From contig JAJYBW010000018.1 in NCBI GenBank assembly GCA_021778815.1, positions 1-17,150 of the forward strand: 17,150 nucleotides of DNA, in the 5' to 3' direction. Within the stretch, counting starts at the first letter, position 1. Each line of letters opens with the position of its first letter. A model generated the notes under the pieces. That model made no database searches. It was not told the DNA's origin and saw only the letters and a list, made by a program, of their open reading frames with translations. The translations under genes and the position numbers were made by a program. Source of the stretch: Acidobacteriota bacterium (GTDB lineage Bacteria > Acidobacteriota > Terriglobia > Terriglobales > Acidobacteriaceae). Below are positions 8,263 to 14,944 of this stretch, piece by piece.

Positions 8263-8733
8263 ATGAGCGTCTTCAAAGAGTCAGGGCATCTTTTTCGATT
8301 GGCCGCGCTGTATGCAGTCGGCACATTGACGTTTCTTTTCATACGCGGCGTTCTTGTGCCAAAAAGCTTTGGACAATATGGGCATTACCGCGGCAACGCG
8401 ATCACGGAGATTGCCGCACACCCCATCCATTTCGCCGGGCATCAGGCATGTGATACCTGCCACACTGACGTTCAACAATTGAAGCAAAGCGGCATGCACG
8501 CGCGGGTGAATTGCGAAGGCTGTCATGGTCCGCTGGCCAAGCACGCCGACGATCCGTCCGTGCAGCCTGCCAAACTGGACACCGCCAAATTATGCGTTCG
8601 CTGCCACGCGGCCAGCGCGGCCAAACCAAGGGGCTTTCCGCAGGTCGCGGCTTTGGATCACTCCAATGGTCTTCCCTGTGAAACCTGCCACAAGCCGCAC
8701 AGCCCAGCGATCAGCGCGGGAGGTGCAAAGTGA
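8263..8733 (+). CDS. Membrane-anchored tetrahaem cytochrome c
   Basis: Periplasmic electron carrier of 156 residues. One N-terminal hydrophobic helix (about 11-33) has no clear cleavage site, so it is probably a membrane anchor. Four CxxCH haem c sites follow: CDTCH (63-67), CEGCH (84-88), CVRCH (111-115) and CETCH (139-143). Additional His residues (H53, H56, H60, H79, H93, H132, H146) could act as distal ligands. ATG 8263 is preceded by GGAAGGA at 8244-8250, a rather long 12-base spacing; an in-frame upstream start at 8218 would put a charged segment before the anchor and is less likely. Its stop overlaps the next gene's GTG. Position and order resemble NrfB in nrfBCD or DsrJ in dsrJOP. DsrJ has three haems and NrfB five, so it is neither exactly. 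It likely passes electrons between the Fe-S subunit and an unknown periplasmic partner. Confidence 0.9.
   Translation: MSVFKESGHLFRLAALYAVGTLTFLFIRGVLVPKSFGQYGHYRGNAITEIAAHPIHFAGHQACDTCHTDVQQLKQSGMHARVNCEGCHGPLAKHADDPSVQPAKLDTAKLCVRCHAASAAKPRGFPQVAALDHSNGLPCETCHKPHSPAISAGGAK
8718..8724 (+). promoter_or_regulatory. Ribosome binding site inside the cytochrome gene for the GTG start at 8730
   Basis: GGGAGGT lies 5 bases before GTG 8730, inside the last codons of the cytochrome gene. Together with the GTGA stop/start overlap it indicates translational coupling. Confidence 0.75.
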
Positions 8734-9464
8734 ACATCAGTCGGCGTCAAATGTTGATCCTGCTGCCTGCGGCCGCCGTCGCGTGGGAATCCATCCTGGC
8801 AGGCACACCCGAGTCCTCCCCCAACTACAAAATGACCGAGCATTGGTGGAGTATGCTGATCGACATCCCCAAATGCATCGGTTGCGGCAATTGCGTTCGT
8901 GCCTGCCAGGCGGAAAATGATGTGCCGGATGGATTCTTTCGCACCTGGGTGGAGCGCTACCACGTGACGGACTGGAATCTGGAGAATCCTGAAGTCATCT
9001 CGCCCGACGGAGGCAAAGAAGGCTTTCCCTCGGTTACCGAAGATGCGGACGGAAAATATTTCTTCGTTCCCAAACTTTGCAACCACTGTGCCGATTCGCC
9101 CTGCACCCAGGTCTGCCCCGTCGGAGCGACTTTTATCGGCCCGGATGGCGTAGTGCTGGTGGACCAGACGTATTGTCTGGGTTGCGCCTACTGCGTCCAG
9201 GCCTGTCCTTACGGGTGCCGCTACATCCATCCCCAGAAAAAAGTTGCAGACAAGTGCACCCTCTGCTATCACCGCATCACCAAGGGACTGACGACGGCGT
9301 GCTGCGAAGCCTGCCCTACCGGCGCGCGACAATTGGCAGACCTGAAAAATCCGAAGGACCCCATTCATGCGTTTCTGAAAACCCACGATGTACAAATCCT
9401 GAAGCCCCAAATGGCGACCGGAGCCAAGGTTTTCTACAACGGGTTGGATGGTTCAGTGCGATAA
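8730..9464 (+). CDS. Periplasmic ferredoxin-like subunit with four [4Fe-4S] clusters (NrfC/DsrO/HybA type)
   Basis: Electron-transfer subunit of 244 residues. The N-terminus SRRQMLILLPAAAVAW is a twin-arginine-like signal (SRRxxL followed by a hydrophobic core), so it is probably exported folded by Tat. Four ferredoxin-type cysteine groups are seen: C49/52/55/59, C117/120/125/129, C149/152/155/159 and C176/179/192/195, enough for four cubane clusters. This is the architecture of NrfC, PsrB, HybA and DsrO. The start is GTG within GTGA at the end of the cytochrome gene, with its own GGGAGGT. It is expected to sit on the periplasmic face of the NrfD-like protein encoded next and wire it to the tetrahaem cytochrome. 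No molybdopterin, hydrogenase or nitrite reductase catalytic gene is adjacent. Confidence 0.93.
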   Translation: MNISRRQMLILLPAAAVAWESILAGTPESSPNYKMTEHWWSMLIDIPKCIGCGNCVRACQAENDVPDGFFRTWVERYHVTDWNLENPEVISPDGGKEGFPSVTEDADGKYFFVPKLCNHCADSPCTQVCPVGATFIGPDGVVLVDQTYCLGCAYCVQACPYGCRYIHPQKKVADKCTLCYHRITKGLTTACCEACPTGARQLADLKNPKDPIHAFLKTHDVQILKPQMATGAKVFYNGLDGSVR

Positions 9465-9490
9465 GCGCCGTTCAGGTGCCTGGACGCATG

Positions 9491-9496
9491 AAGGAG
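9491..9496 (+). promoter_or_regulatory. Ribosome binding site deciding the NrfD-like start
   Basis: AAGGAG lies 10 bases before ATG 9507. The in-frame TTG at 9498 is only 1 base from it and cannot be the start. Confidence 0.7.
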
Positions 9497-9506
9497 ATTG
9501 GCAACT

Positions 9507-10682
9507 ATGACAACCGGCGTTGAAGGTTACATGTATCCGAACGAGATCACGCTCTATTGGAGTGTGTTGATCGTTTTGTACCCCTACATTACAGGACTGG
9601 TGGCAGGCGCGTTCATTCTCGCCTCCCTGGAGCGCGTTTTCCGCGTCGAGGCGGTCAAGCCCACGTATCGACTGGCGCTTCTGACGGCCCTGTCTTTCCT
9701 GCTGGTTGCGCCGCTGCCGTTGCAGTTGCACCTGGGACACCCCGAGCGCTCGCTTGAAATGTATTTCACTCCCCATCGCACCTCGGCCATGGCCATGTTT
9801 GGATTCGTGTATCTCTGGTACTTGATGGCCGTACTGACCGTTGAAATCTGGCTGGATTATCGGCACGACATCGTCGTGATGGCTCAATCCTCGACCGGCA
9901 TGAAACGCTGGTTCTACAAGGTGCTCACCCTGGGCTCCAACAACATCAGTGACCGTGCGTTGGCGATCGATGAGCGCGTTGGTTGGGTCATCACGCTGAT
10001 CGGGATCCCTTCCGCCTTCATGCTGCATGGTTATGTTGGATTCATCTTCGGATCCATCAAAGCCAATCCATGGTGGTCATCGCCGATGATGCCGGTGGTG
10101 TTTATTTTCTCTGCCATGGTCTCTGGAATTGCCGCGGTGATGCTCCTTTATATGTTGGTCACGCGTCTTCGCAAACAGAAGATCGATATGCTCTGCGTGG
10201 ATACAATTGCGCGCTATCTGTTCTACATGTTCATCGTCGATTTCAGCCTGGAAATGCTCGATCTGATTCATCGCATCTACGAAGCGGATGAGTCGTTTCG
10301 CAGCCTGAATTTCATGGTCCACACCAAACTCTACTTTTCGCAGATCGTTCTCCAAATCTGCATAGGCACGCTGGTTCCGATTGCGCTGCTGGGATTGACC
10401 CAAGTGCTGCAGCTCCATGAAATTGTGCGGAAGCGAATCTATGTCGCGGCTGGATGCCTGACCATGATGGGCATTTTTGCCATGCGCTGGAACGTGGTAA
10501 TTGGAGGGCAGTTGTTTTCTAAAAGCTTCCTGGGTTACACGACCTACAAGATGGCGTTGGTCACCCGGGAGGGGCTTCTCATGTCCATTGCGTTGACCAT
10601 TCTTCCGCTGTTCATCTTGTGGGCATTGGTAAAGCTGCTTCCTCCATGGCCGAAGACGGCGAAGGGTGAACTTCCCGCATAG
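9507..10682 (+). CDS. NrfD-family membrane quinol protein, long HybB/DsrP type
   Basis: Integral membrane subunit of 391 residues, expected to exchange electrons between menaquinone and the Fe-S subunit. The short NrfD/PsrC form is ~320 residues with 8 helices. This length and the C-terminal segments fit the ~10-helix HybB/DsrP/QrcD branch. Features seen: LHLGHPERSL (74-83) after the second helix; GYVGFIFGSIKANPWWSSP (175-193); a conserved HTKLYFSQI (272-280); and RWNVVIGGQLFSKS (327-340), a hallmark of the long branch. ATG 9507 is used because AAGGAG precedes it by 10 bases. There are 42 bases between the Fe-S gene's stop and this ATG, so the three genes form one operon. The direction of electron flow (quinol oxidation or quinone reduction) cannot be told. 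Confidence 0.93.
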   Translation: MTTGVEGYMYPNEITLYWSVLIVLYPYITGLVAGAFILASLERVFRVEAVKPTYRLALLTALSFLLVAPLPLQLHLGHPERSLEMYFTPHRTSAMAMFGFVYLWYLMAVLTVEIWLDYRHDIVVMAQSSTGMKRWFYKVLTLGSNNISDRALAIDERVGWVITLIGIPSAFMLHGYVGFIFGSIKANPWWSSPMMPVVFIFSAMVSGIAAVMLLYMLVTRLRKQKIDMLCVDTIARYLFYMFIVDFSLEMLDLIHRIYEADESFRSLNFMVHTKLYFSQIVLQICIGTLVPIALLGLTQVLQLHEIVRKRIYVAAGCLTMMGIFAMRWNVVIGGQLFSKSFLGYTTYKMALVTREGLLMSIALTILPLFILWALVKLLPPWPKTAKGELPA

Positions 10683-10729
10683 ACGCCGCAGGGCAGCGCA
10701 GCGCTTGTGTAACAACAGCGGTGGCGACA

Positions 10730-12445
10730 ATGGACGAACTTCTTCTCGACGCTCTAGCTCGACTTAGCGCAACCGTGGAGACTCTGGAGCGCCGTGTGTA
10801 CGCTCTCGAACACCCCGCGTCGAACCATCAGTCGGCCCTTGAAACGACAAAATTACCTTCGATAGCCTCGCCCAGTGCCCTGCCTCCTCCCTCTCCGCAA
10901 GCAGGCGGAGTTTTCTCCGTGGTCGGCAAAGCGATGCTGGGGATTGCAGGAGCGTACCTGCTGCGCGCGATCGCAGAATCCACCACGTTCCCACGCGCGG
11001 CGGTCGTCGCCATTGCCATTGCCTACGCTGCCGTGTGGCTGGTCGTGGCGACGCGGGTGCGAAAAGAGGCACGGTTTGCCAGCATCGCATACGCTGGCAC
11101 ATCTGTCCTGATTCTTGTTCCAATGTTGTGGGAACTGACCCTGCGATTCAGCGTCTTTCCCGCGGCGATGGCCGCTTCCGTCCTCGCCGCGTTCGTTTTT
11201 GTATCCTTTTTCCTGGCGTGGAACCGTCACTTCTCTGCGGTGATCTGGGTGACAACTGCCGTCGGCAGTACAGTTGCTCTCATCATGGCGGTTGCGACGC
11301 ATGATCTGGCGCCGTTCATCCTGGCCATCTTGGTCATGGCCATTGCCAGCGAGTATGCAGCGGCCCACAATCGCAGCTCGGGCATTCGGCTGTGGGTTGC
11401 TGCATCTGCTGACATCGCCGTATGCGCCCTGATCTATATCGCCTCCCGGCCCGCGGACTCTCGCCTCGATTACAAACAGGTCAGCGAGTGGCTGCTCCTC
11501 GCCCTGGGCCCCATTCTGTTGCTGCTGTACGGCGCAAGCGCGACTACGCAAACAATACTGCACGGCCGGAAAATTACTTTTTTTGAAGCCTCGCAAACAC
11601 TCGTAGCCTTCTTACTGGCCGCCTGGAGCATGCTTGCATTCGCATCAGGCTCTGGCTCGATCGGGTTGGGAATGCTCTGCTTGATGTCATCCGCCGTGGG
11701 CTATGCACTTGTCTTTGCCCGCTTCGACGCAACCGCCGCGCAGCGCAATTTTCACGTATATGCTGCGGGTAGCGCCGCTCTTTTTCTACTGGGTGTCTAT
11801 CTGTCTTTGCCGTCAATCTGGCTGCTTCTCGTCCTGGCCACGGCTGCAGTTGTGACAACCATGCTCGGGGTTCGAACCGAGCATCTCACCCTTGAGTTTC
11901 ATGGGCTGGCATTTCTTTGGGCGGCCTCGCTCTCATCTGGCCTGCTGGTCTATATCGCTCACGCCTTTGCCGGCACTGTCCCCGCTTCACCCAGAGGGTT
12001 GATCTTGATGGTGGCTGCTGCGGCCGTTGTGAGTTATGCCGTGGAACGTCGCTTCCAGGCCGATCAATGGCACCATTATGCGTTGGACGTCCTGTCGGCG
12101 ATTTTGGCCGTCGGCGCCACCGCGGCTTTCCTGGTGTACGCGCTGGTTCGCCTCGCCGAGATCGCCATCACACCCGGAGCTTCCCACGTAGCTGTCATCC
12201 GCACCCTGACCACATGTGCGCTCGCCCTTGTGCTGGCCTACTCCGGCGCCCGATGGCGGCGCAAGGAGCTAGCATGGCTGGCTTATGGCGCCCTGGTTTT
12301 TGTTGCGTCGAAACTGGTGTTTGAAGACATGCGCCACGGCCATCTGGAATTCACTGCAGTTTCGATCTTTCTGTACGCTATCACCCTGCTGTCGGTTCCG
12401 CGCTCAGTGCGTCTGGGGCAGAAAACAAAGGGTCTGACGGGATAG
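10730..12445 (+). CDS. DUF2339-like polytopic membrane protein
   Basis: About 571 residues, function unknown. A short N-terminal amphipathic, coiled-coil-like stretch (DELLLDALARLSATVETLE) is followed by a Pro/Ser-rich linker (about 45-60) and then some 15 or more hydrophobic segments to the C-terminus. A coil, then linker, then many helices is the layout of DUF2339 proteins (PF10101-type), and GKAMLGIAGAYLLRAIAES (about 66-84) resembles their conserved first membrane region. No catalytic motif is visible. The start is uncertain: ATG 10730 is used, and GTG 10721 in the same frame is possible; neither has a good Shine-Dalgarno sequence. It begins 47 bases after the NrfD-like gene in the same direction, so co-transcription with the electron-transfer operon is possible but not shown. 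Confidence 0.8.
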   Translation: MDELLLDALARLSATVETLERRVYALEHPASNHQSALETTKLPSIASPSALPPPSPQAGGVFSVVGKAMLGIAGAYLLRAIAESTTFPRAAVVAIAIAYAAVWLVVATRVRKEARFASIAYAGTSVLILVPMLWELTLRFSVFPAAMAASVLAAFVFVSFFLAWNRHFSAVIWVTTAVGSTVALIMAVATHDLAPFILAILVMAIASEYAAAHNRSSGIRLWVAASADIAVCALIYIASRPADSRLDYKQVSEWLLLALGPILLLLYGASATTQTILHGRKITFFEASQTLVAFLLAAWSMLAFASGSGSIGLGMLCLMSSAVGYALVFARFDATAAQRNFHVYAAGSAALFLLGVYLSLPSIWLLLVLATAAVVTTMLGVRTEHLTLEFHGLAFLWAASLSSGLLVYIAHAFAGTVPASPRGLILMVAAAAVVSYAVERRFQADQWHHYALDVLSAILAVGATAAFLVYALVRLAEIAITPGASHVAVIRTLTTCALALVLAYSGARWRRKELAWLAYGALVFVASKLVFEDMRHGHLEFTAVSIFLYAITLLSVPRSVRLGQKTKGLTG

Positions 12446-12466
12446 AAGGATGTAAGCCCCGGATGC

Positions 12467-12471
12467 GGAGG
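12467..12471 (+). promoter_or_regulatory. Strong Shine-Dalgarno-like site before a 19-codon ORF
   Basis: GGAGG (within GGAGGGGG) lies 6 bases before ATG 12478, the best-spaced ribosome binding site near here. The radical SAM gene's own start at 12552 has only a weak GAAGAGAG almost touching it. Confidence 0.35.
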
Positions 12472-12477
12472 GGGTCG

Positions 12478-12537
12478 ATGTTCCCTTCGCGAAGTGAAAG
12501 CGGGTCCTGCCCCTGTTCGTTGCCCACGCCGCTGTGA
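12478..12537 (+). CDS. Possible 19-residue leader or precursor peptide before the radical SAM gene
   Basis: The frame reads MFPSRSESGSCPCSLPTPL and stops with TGA 14 bases before the radical SAM ATG. Support: a well-placed GGAGG, position in the only gap between DUF2339 and the radical SAM gene, and two Cys and five Ser, which would be unsurprising in a small modified peptide. Against: it is very short, no precursor family is recognised, and a G-rich run can mimic a ribosome site by chance. A translational-coupling leader for the weakly initiated radical SAM gene is the simpler reading. Confidence 0.2.
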   Translation: MFPSRSESGSCPCSLPTPL

Positions 12538-12551
12538 TTCAATGAAGAGAG

Positions 12552-13613
12552 ATGACGGAACGCTCCTCTACTTTGGCCCACAGGTCGCTTCCCCGCCGTT
12601 TCAAGGCTGCGACCCGGCGAGTTCGCGAACTTGCCTCCATTGCGCATGCCGTGGCATCGACGAGCCATCCCTACATGGCGCACATTGTGCCCATGCGGCG
12701 CTGCAACCTTTCCTGCACCTATTGCAACGAGTTTGACGATGTCTCCGAACCCGTTCCCTTGCCGGAAATGCTCCGCCGCATTGACGATCTTGCCCGCCTC
12801 GGCACCAGTGTTATCACCATCTCCGGCGGCGAGCCTCTGTTGCATCCGGAACTGGAACAGATCATCGCCCGCATCCGGCACCATGGCCGCATCGCCGGCA
12901 TGATTACCAATGGCTATCTGCTGATGCCGGATCGCATCCAGCGCCTCAATCGCGCCGGCCTCGACCACATGCAGATCTCCATCGATAATGTGCAGCCTGA
13001 CGAAGTTTCGAAGAAGAGCCTCAAGGTCCTCGACAAGAAACTGCAGATGCTGGCCGAACATGCCGATTTTCATGTCAACATCAACTCTGTCGTCGGCGGC
13101 GGCATCAAGTACCCGCAAGATGCTTTGACGATTGCTCAACGCGCGTTGGAGCTTGGGTTTACCTCCACCATCGGCATCATTCACGACGGTGATGGCCAGT
13201 TGAAACCGCTTGGGGGTGAAGAGCGCCGAATTTATTACGAAGTGAAGAATCTCGGCAAAAAACATTATTCGCGCTTCAATCACTTTCAGGAAGCCATCGT
13301 CAAAGGCAAGCCCAACGATTGGCGCTGCCGTGCGGGTGCGCGGTATATCTATATCTGCGAAAACGGCCTGGTGCATTATTGTTCACAACAGCGTGGCTGG
13401 CCCGGCACGCCTCTGTCGGAATATCGCCGCCAGGACGTGCAGCGTGAATTCCTGACGGAGAAAACCTGCGCCCCCAACTGCACCATCTCCTGCGTCCACC
13501 AGGTATCGTATATCGACCATTGGCGCGCTCCGCAAACCTCAAAGATTTCTCCCGGATTACCGCCCACCGGGTCGGTGCAGGATCAGGAACTGGTTCACAT
13601 TCAGCTCTCCTAA
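12552..13613 (+). CDS. Radical SAM protein with SPASM-like C-terminus
   Basis: Cytoplasmic radical S-adenosylmethionine enzyme of 353 residues, substrate unknown. The SAM-cluster motif CNLSCTYC supplies C51, C55 and C58. SGGEP (91-95) binds SAM, and MQISIDN (140-146) is the usual later strand of the barrel. The C-terminal part has C259, C269 and C277 in a CRAGARYIYICENGLVHYC pattern, then C306, C310 and C314 in CAPNCTISC. This looks like a SPASM or Twitch domain binding auxiliary Fe-S clusters, as in peptide-modifying enzymes and some other dehydrogenating family members. It is not HpnH, whose N-terminus and motif (CNLACAGC) differ. The N-terminal ~40 residues are basic. ATG 12552 has only a weak ribosome site. 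A 12-bp inverted repeat follows the stop directly. Confidence 0.87.
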   Translation: MTERSSTLAHRSLPRRFKAATRRVRELASIAHAVASTSHPYMAHIVPMRRCNLSCTYCNEFDDVSEPVPLPEMLRRIDDLARLGTSVITISGGEPLLHPELEQIIARIRHHGRIAGMITNGYLLMPDRIQRLNRAGLDHMQISIDNVQPDEVSKKSLKVLDKKLQMLAEHADFHVNINSVVGGGIKYPQDALTIAQRALELGFTSTIGIIHDGDGQLKPLGGEERRIYYEVKNLGKKHYSRFNHFQEAIVKGKPNDWRCRAGARYIYICENGLVHYCSQQRGWPGTPLSEYRRQDVQREFLTEKTCAPNCTISCVHQVSYIDHWRAPQTSKISPGLPPTGSVQDQELVHIQLS

Positions 13614-13652
13614 CGCATTGCCCTTCAGTACACTCCCAACAAGGGCAATGCG
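13614..13652 (+). promoter_or_regulatory. Perfect 12-bp inverted repeat covering the glycosyltransferase ribosome site
   Basis: CGCATTGCCCTT (13614-13625) and AAGGGCAATGCG (13641-13652) are exact reverse complements with a 15-base loop. The left arm starts on the base after the radical SAM TAA. The right arm ends 5 bases before ATG 13658 and contains AAGGG, the only Shine-Dalgarno-like sequence for that start. No T-run follows. A translation-blocking hairpin or an operator fits better than a classical terminator. Confidence 0.6.
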
Positions 13653-13657
13653 CTTCC

Positions 13658-14899
13658 ATGAATCCATCTGAAAATCAGACGCCACCCGTCGTCGGGCCTG
13701 ACCAGCGACCCGACCCTTGGCTGGATTGGCTGTTGTCGCTGCCAGCTCTCTGGGTCGGAAGTGTTCTCGCGCTCCTCTCCATTGCGGATGGGATACGCAA
13801 CAGCATCCTCCATTCACTGGATTTTCAATGGAGCCCGGCACGTCTGCTCGCGCATCACCTCGATCCATGGGCGACGTATCTCGCCGGCGACCCCGGCCAT
13901 CGCATCCTCCTGAATCAAGTCCCCAACGACCTGCATGAGATTTACGTTGCCATGCTGCCCTTTGGTTATCTGCCGCTGCTGCCGGCCAAAATCATTTGGG
14001 CGACGATTAACTTGGTATTGGTGTTGTTGAGTTGTCGGCTGGTTGCGCAAATGTACGAGCTCAGCCGCCGCAAAGCATGGTTATTTGCGCTGCTGGTGCT
14101 GACCAGCACATCCGCGCGCGTCACCATCGGGAACGGCCAGGTGACAGCGCTCGTGCTTACATCGCTGGCGCTGTGGGCTGTGGCGCACACTTCTCGCTCA
14201 CGCGGACTCCTCCTCGGAATTGCATGGGCCAAGTACAGTGTGCCTCCGCTACTGGCCGCGTTTCTATTGCTGCGGCGTCGCTGGCGATTGCTGTTCTATT
14301 CGCTGCTGCCACCCGCAGCAGGATTTTTATTCTTTTATGCATGGCTGCACACGCCCTTCTGGACGTTGCTTTGGGAACCCTTCCGCACGGCTACGAATAA
14401 CGTCTCCCCCGGCCTCGCCAACATTATGGCCGTCAGCGAAATCGCTCTGCGCCATCCGCCGCTGTTTCGCCCGGCACCCGATGCTTTCTACCTTTCACCT
14501 GCAGGCGGATGGATGGCTGTGATTCCCTACCTTTGCGGAATCGCACTTGCCCTCGGGATTGCAATGTATTTTTTCGCTCGAGGCAAACAAGTTGACGGCC
14601 GAATTCTCATGGCCTGCCTCACGACTGCATGTCTGGTCTGCTTCAAACACCAGATTTATGATTTTCTATTCCTGATGTTTCCGCTTGCTGTCGCGATGCG
14701 AGCGGAGAGCAACGCAGCCCGCAGTTGGCTGCTTGGGTTGATTGCTTATTTCTGGTACGGCGAGCGGCTGCTGCACATTCGACGCTGGGAGTTCTGGCCA
14801 GCCGTCGTCATCCTTAGCTTCTTTTTGTTGTTGGCGCTCATCGCTGCAATATGGAAGCAGCGCGACCGCGCGCGGTGGAAAACAAATTGGGAGCTATGA
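13658..14899 (+). CDS. GT87/DUF2029-type membrane glycosyltransferase
   Basis: Polytopic membrane protein of 413 residues resembling the GT-C enzymes of family GT87 (DUF2029), many of which use polyprenyl-phosphate mannose to add alpha-mannose on the outer side of the membrane. About 9-10 hydrophobic helices are visible. Family-like points are a first extracytoplasmic loop HHLDPWATYLAGDPGHRILLNQ (67-87; the Asp may be catalytic, inferred), VTIGNGQVTALVL (155-167), GIAWAKYSVPPLLAAFLLLRRR (187-208), and a later SPGLAN (250-255). The frame is open upstream to 13520, inside the radical SAM gene, but Met 13658 begins just before the first helix region and avoids that overlap. The only Shine-Dalgarno-like bases, AAGGG at 13641-13645, lie in a hairpin arm. 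Donor and acceptor are unknown. Confidence 0.8.
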   Translation: MNPSENQTPPVVGPDQRPDPWLDWLLSLPALWVGSVLALLSIADGIRNSILHSLDFQWSPARLLAHHLDPWATYLAGDPGHRILLNQVPNDLHEIYVAMLPFGYLPLLPAKIIWATINLVLVLLSCRLVAQMYELSRRKAWLFALLVLTSTSARVTIGNGQVTALVLTSLALWAVAHTSRSRGLLLGIAWAKYSVPPLLAAFLLLRRRWRLLFYSLLPPAAGFLFFYAWLHTPFWTLLWEPFRTATNNVSPGLANIMAVSEIALRHPPLFRPAPDAFYLSPAGGWMAVIPYLCGIALALGIAMYFFARGKQVDGRILMACLTTACLVCFKHQIYDFLFLMFPLAVAMRAESNAARSWLLGLIAYFWYGERLLHIRRWEFWPAVVILSFFLLLALIAAIWKQRDRARWKTNWEL

Positions 14900-14944
14900 G
14901 GGTGCCCGCATTCGGAAGTGCAAGCGGGTAGGACGCTGAGCTTT

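Noticed and set aside
9453..10028. 191-codon minus-strand frame
   Set aside because: Antisense to the NrfD-like gene, which has clear family motifs; low-complexity Gln/His/Arg-rich composition.
8263..10682. Naming the three genes nrfBCD or dsrJOP
   Set aside because: Order and protein types fit both, but haem number, the long NrfD form and the missing partner genes do not decide between them, so no symbols were assigned.
10853..11596. 247-codon minus-strand frame
   Set aside because: Antisense to the DUF2339-like gene; Arg/Gln/Gly-rich shadow without a domain.
12381..13376. 331-codon minus-strand frame
   Set aside because: Antisense to the radical SAM gene, whose cysteine motifs are unmistakable; no motif in the opposite frame.
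14905..14928. Hairpin between the convergent glycosyltransferase and MoeBR genes as a shared terminator
   Set aside because: CCCGC/GCGGG gives only 5 pairs over a 14-base loop and there is no T-run on either side.
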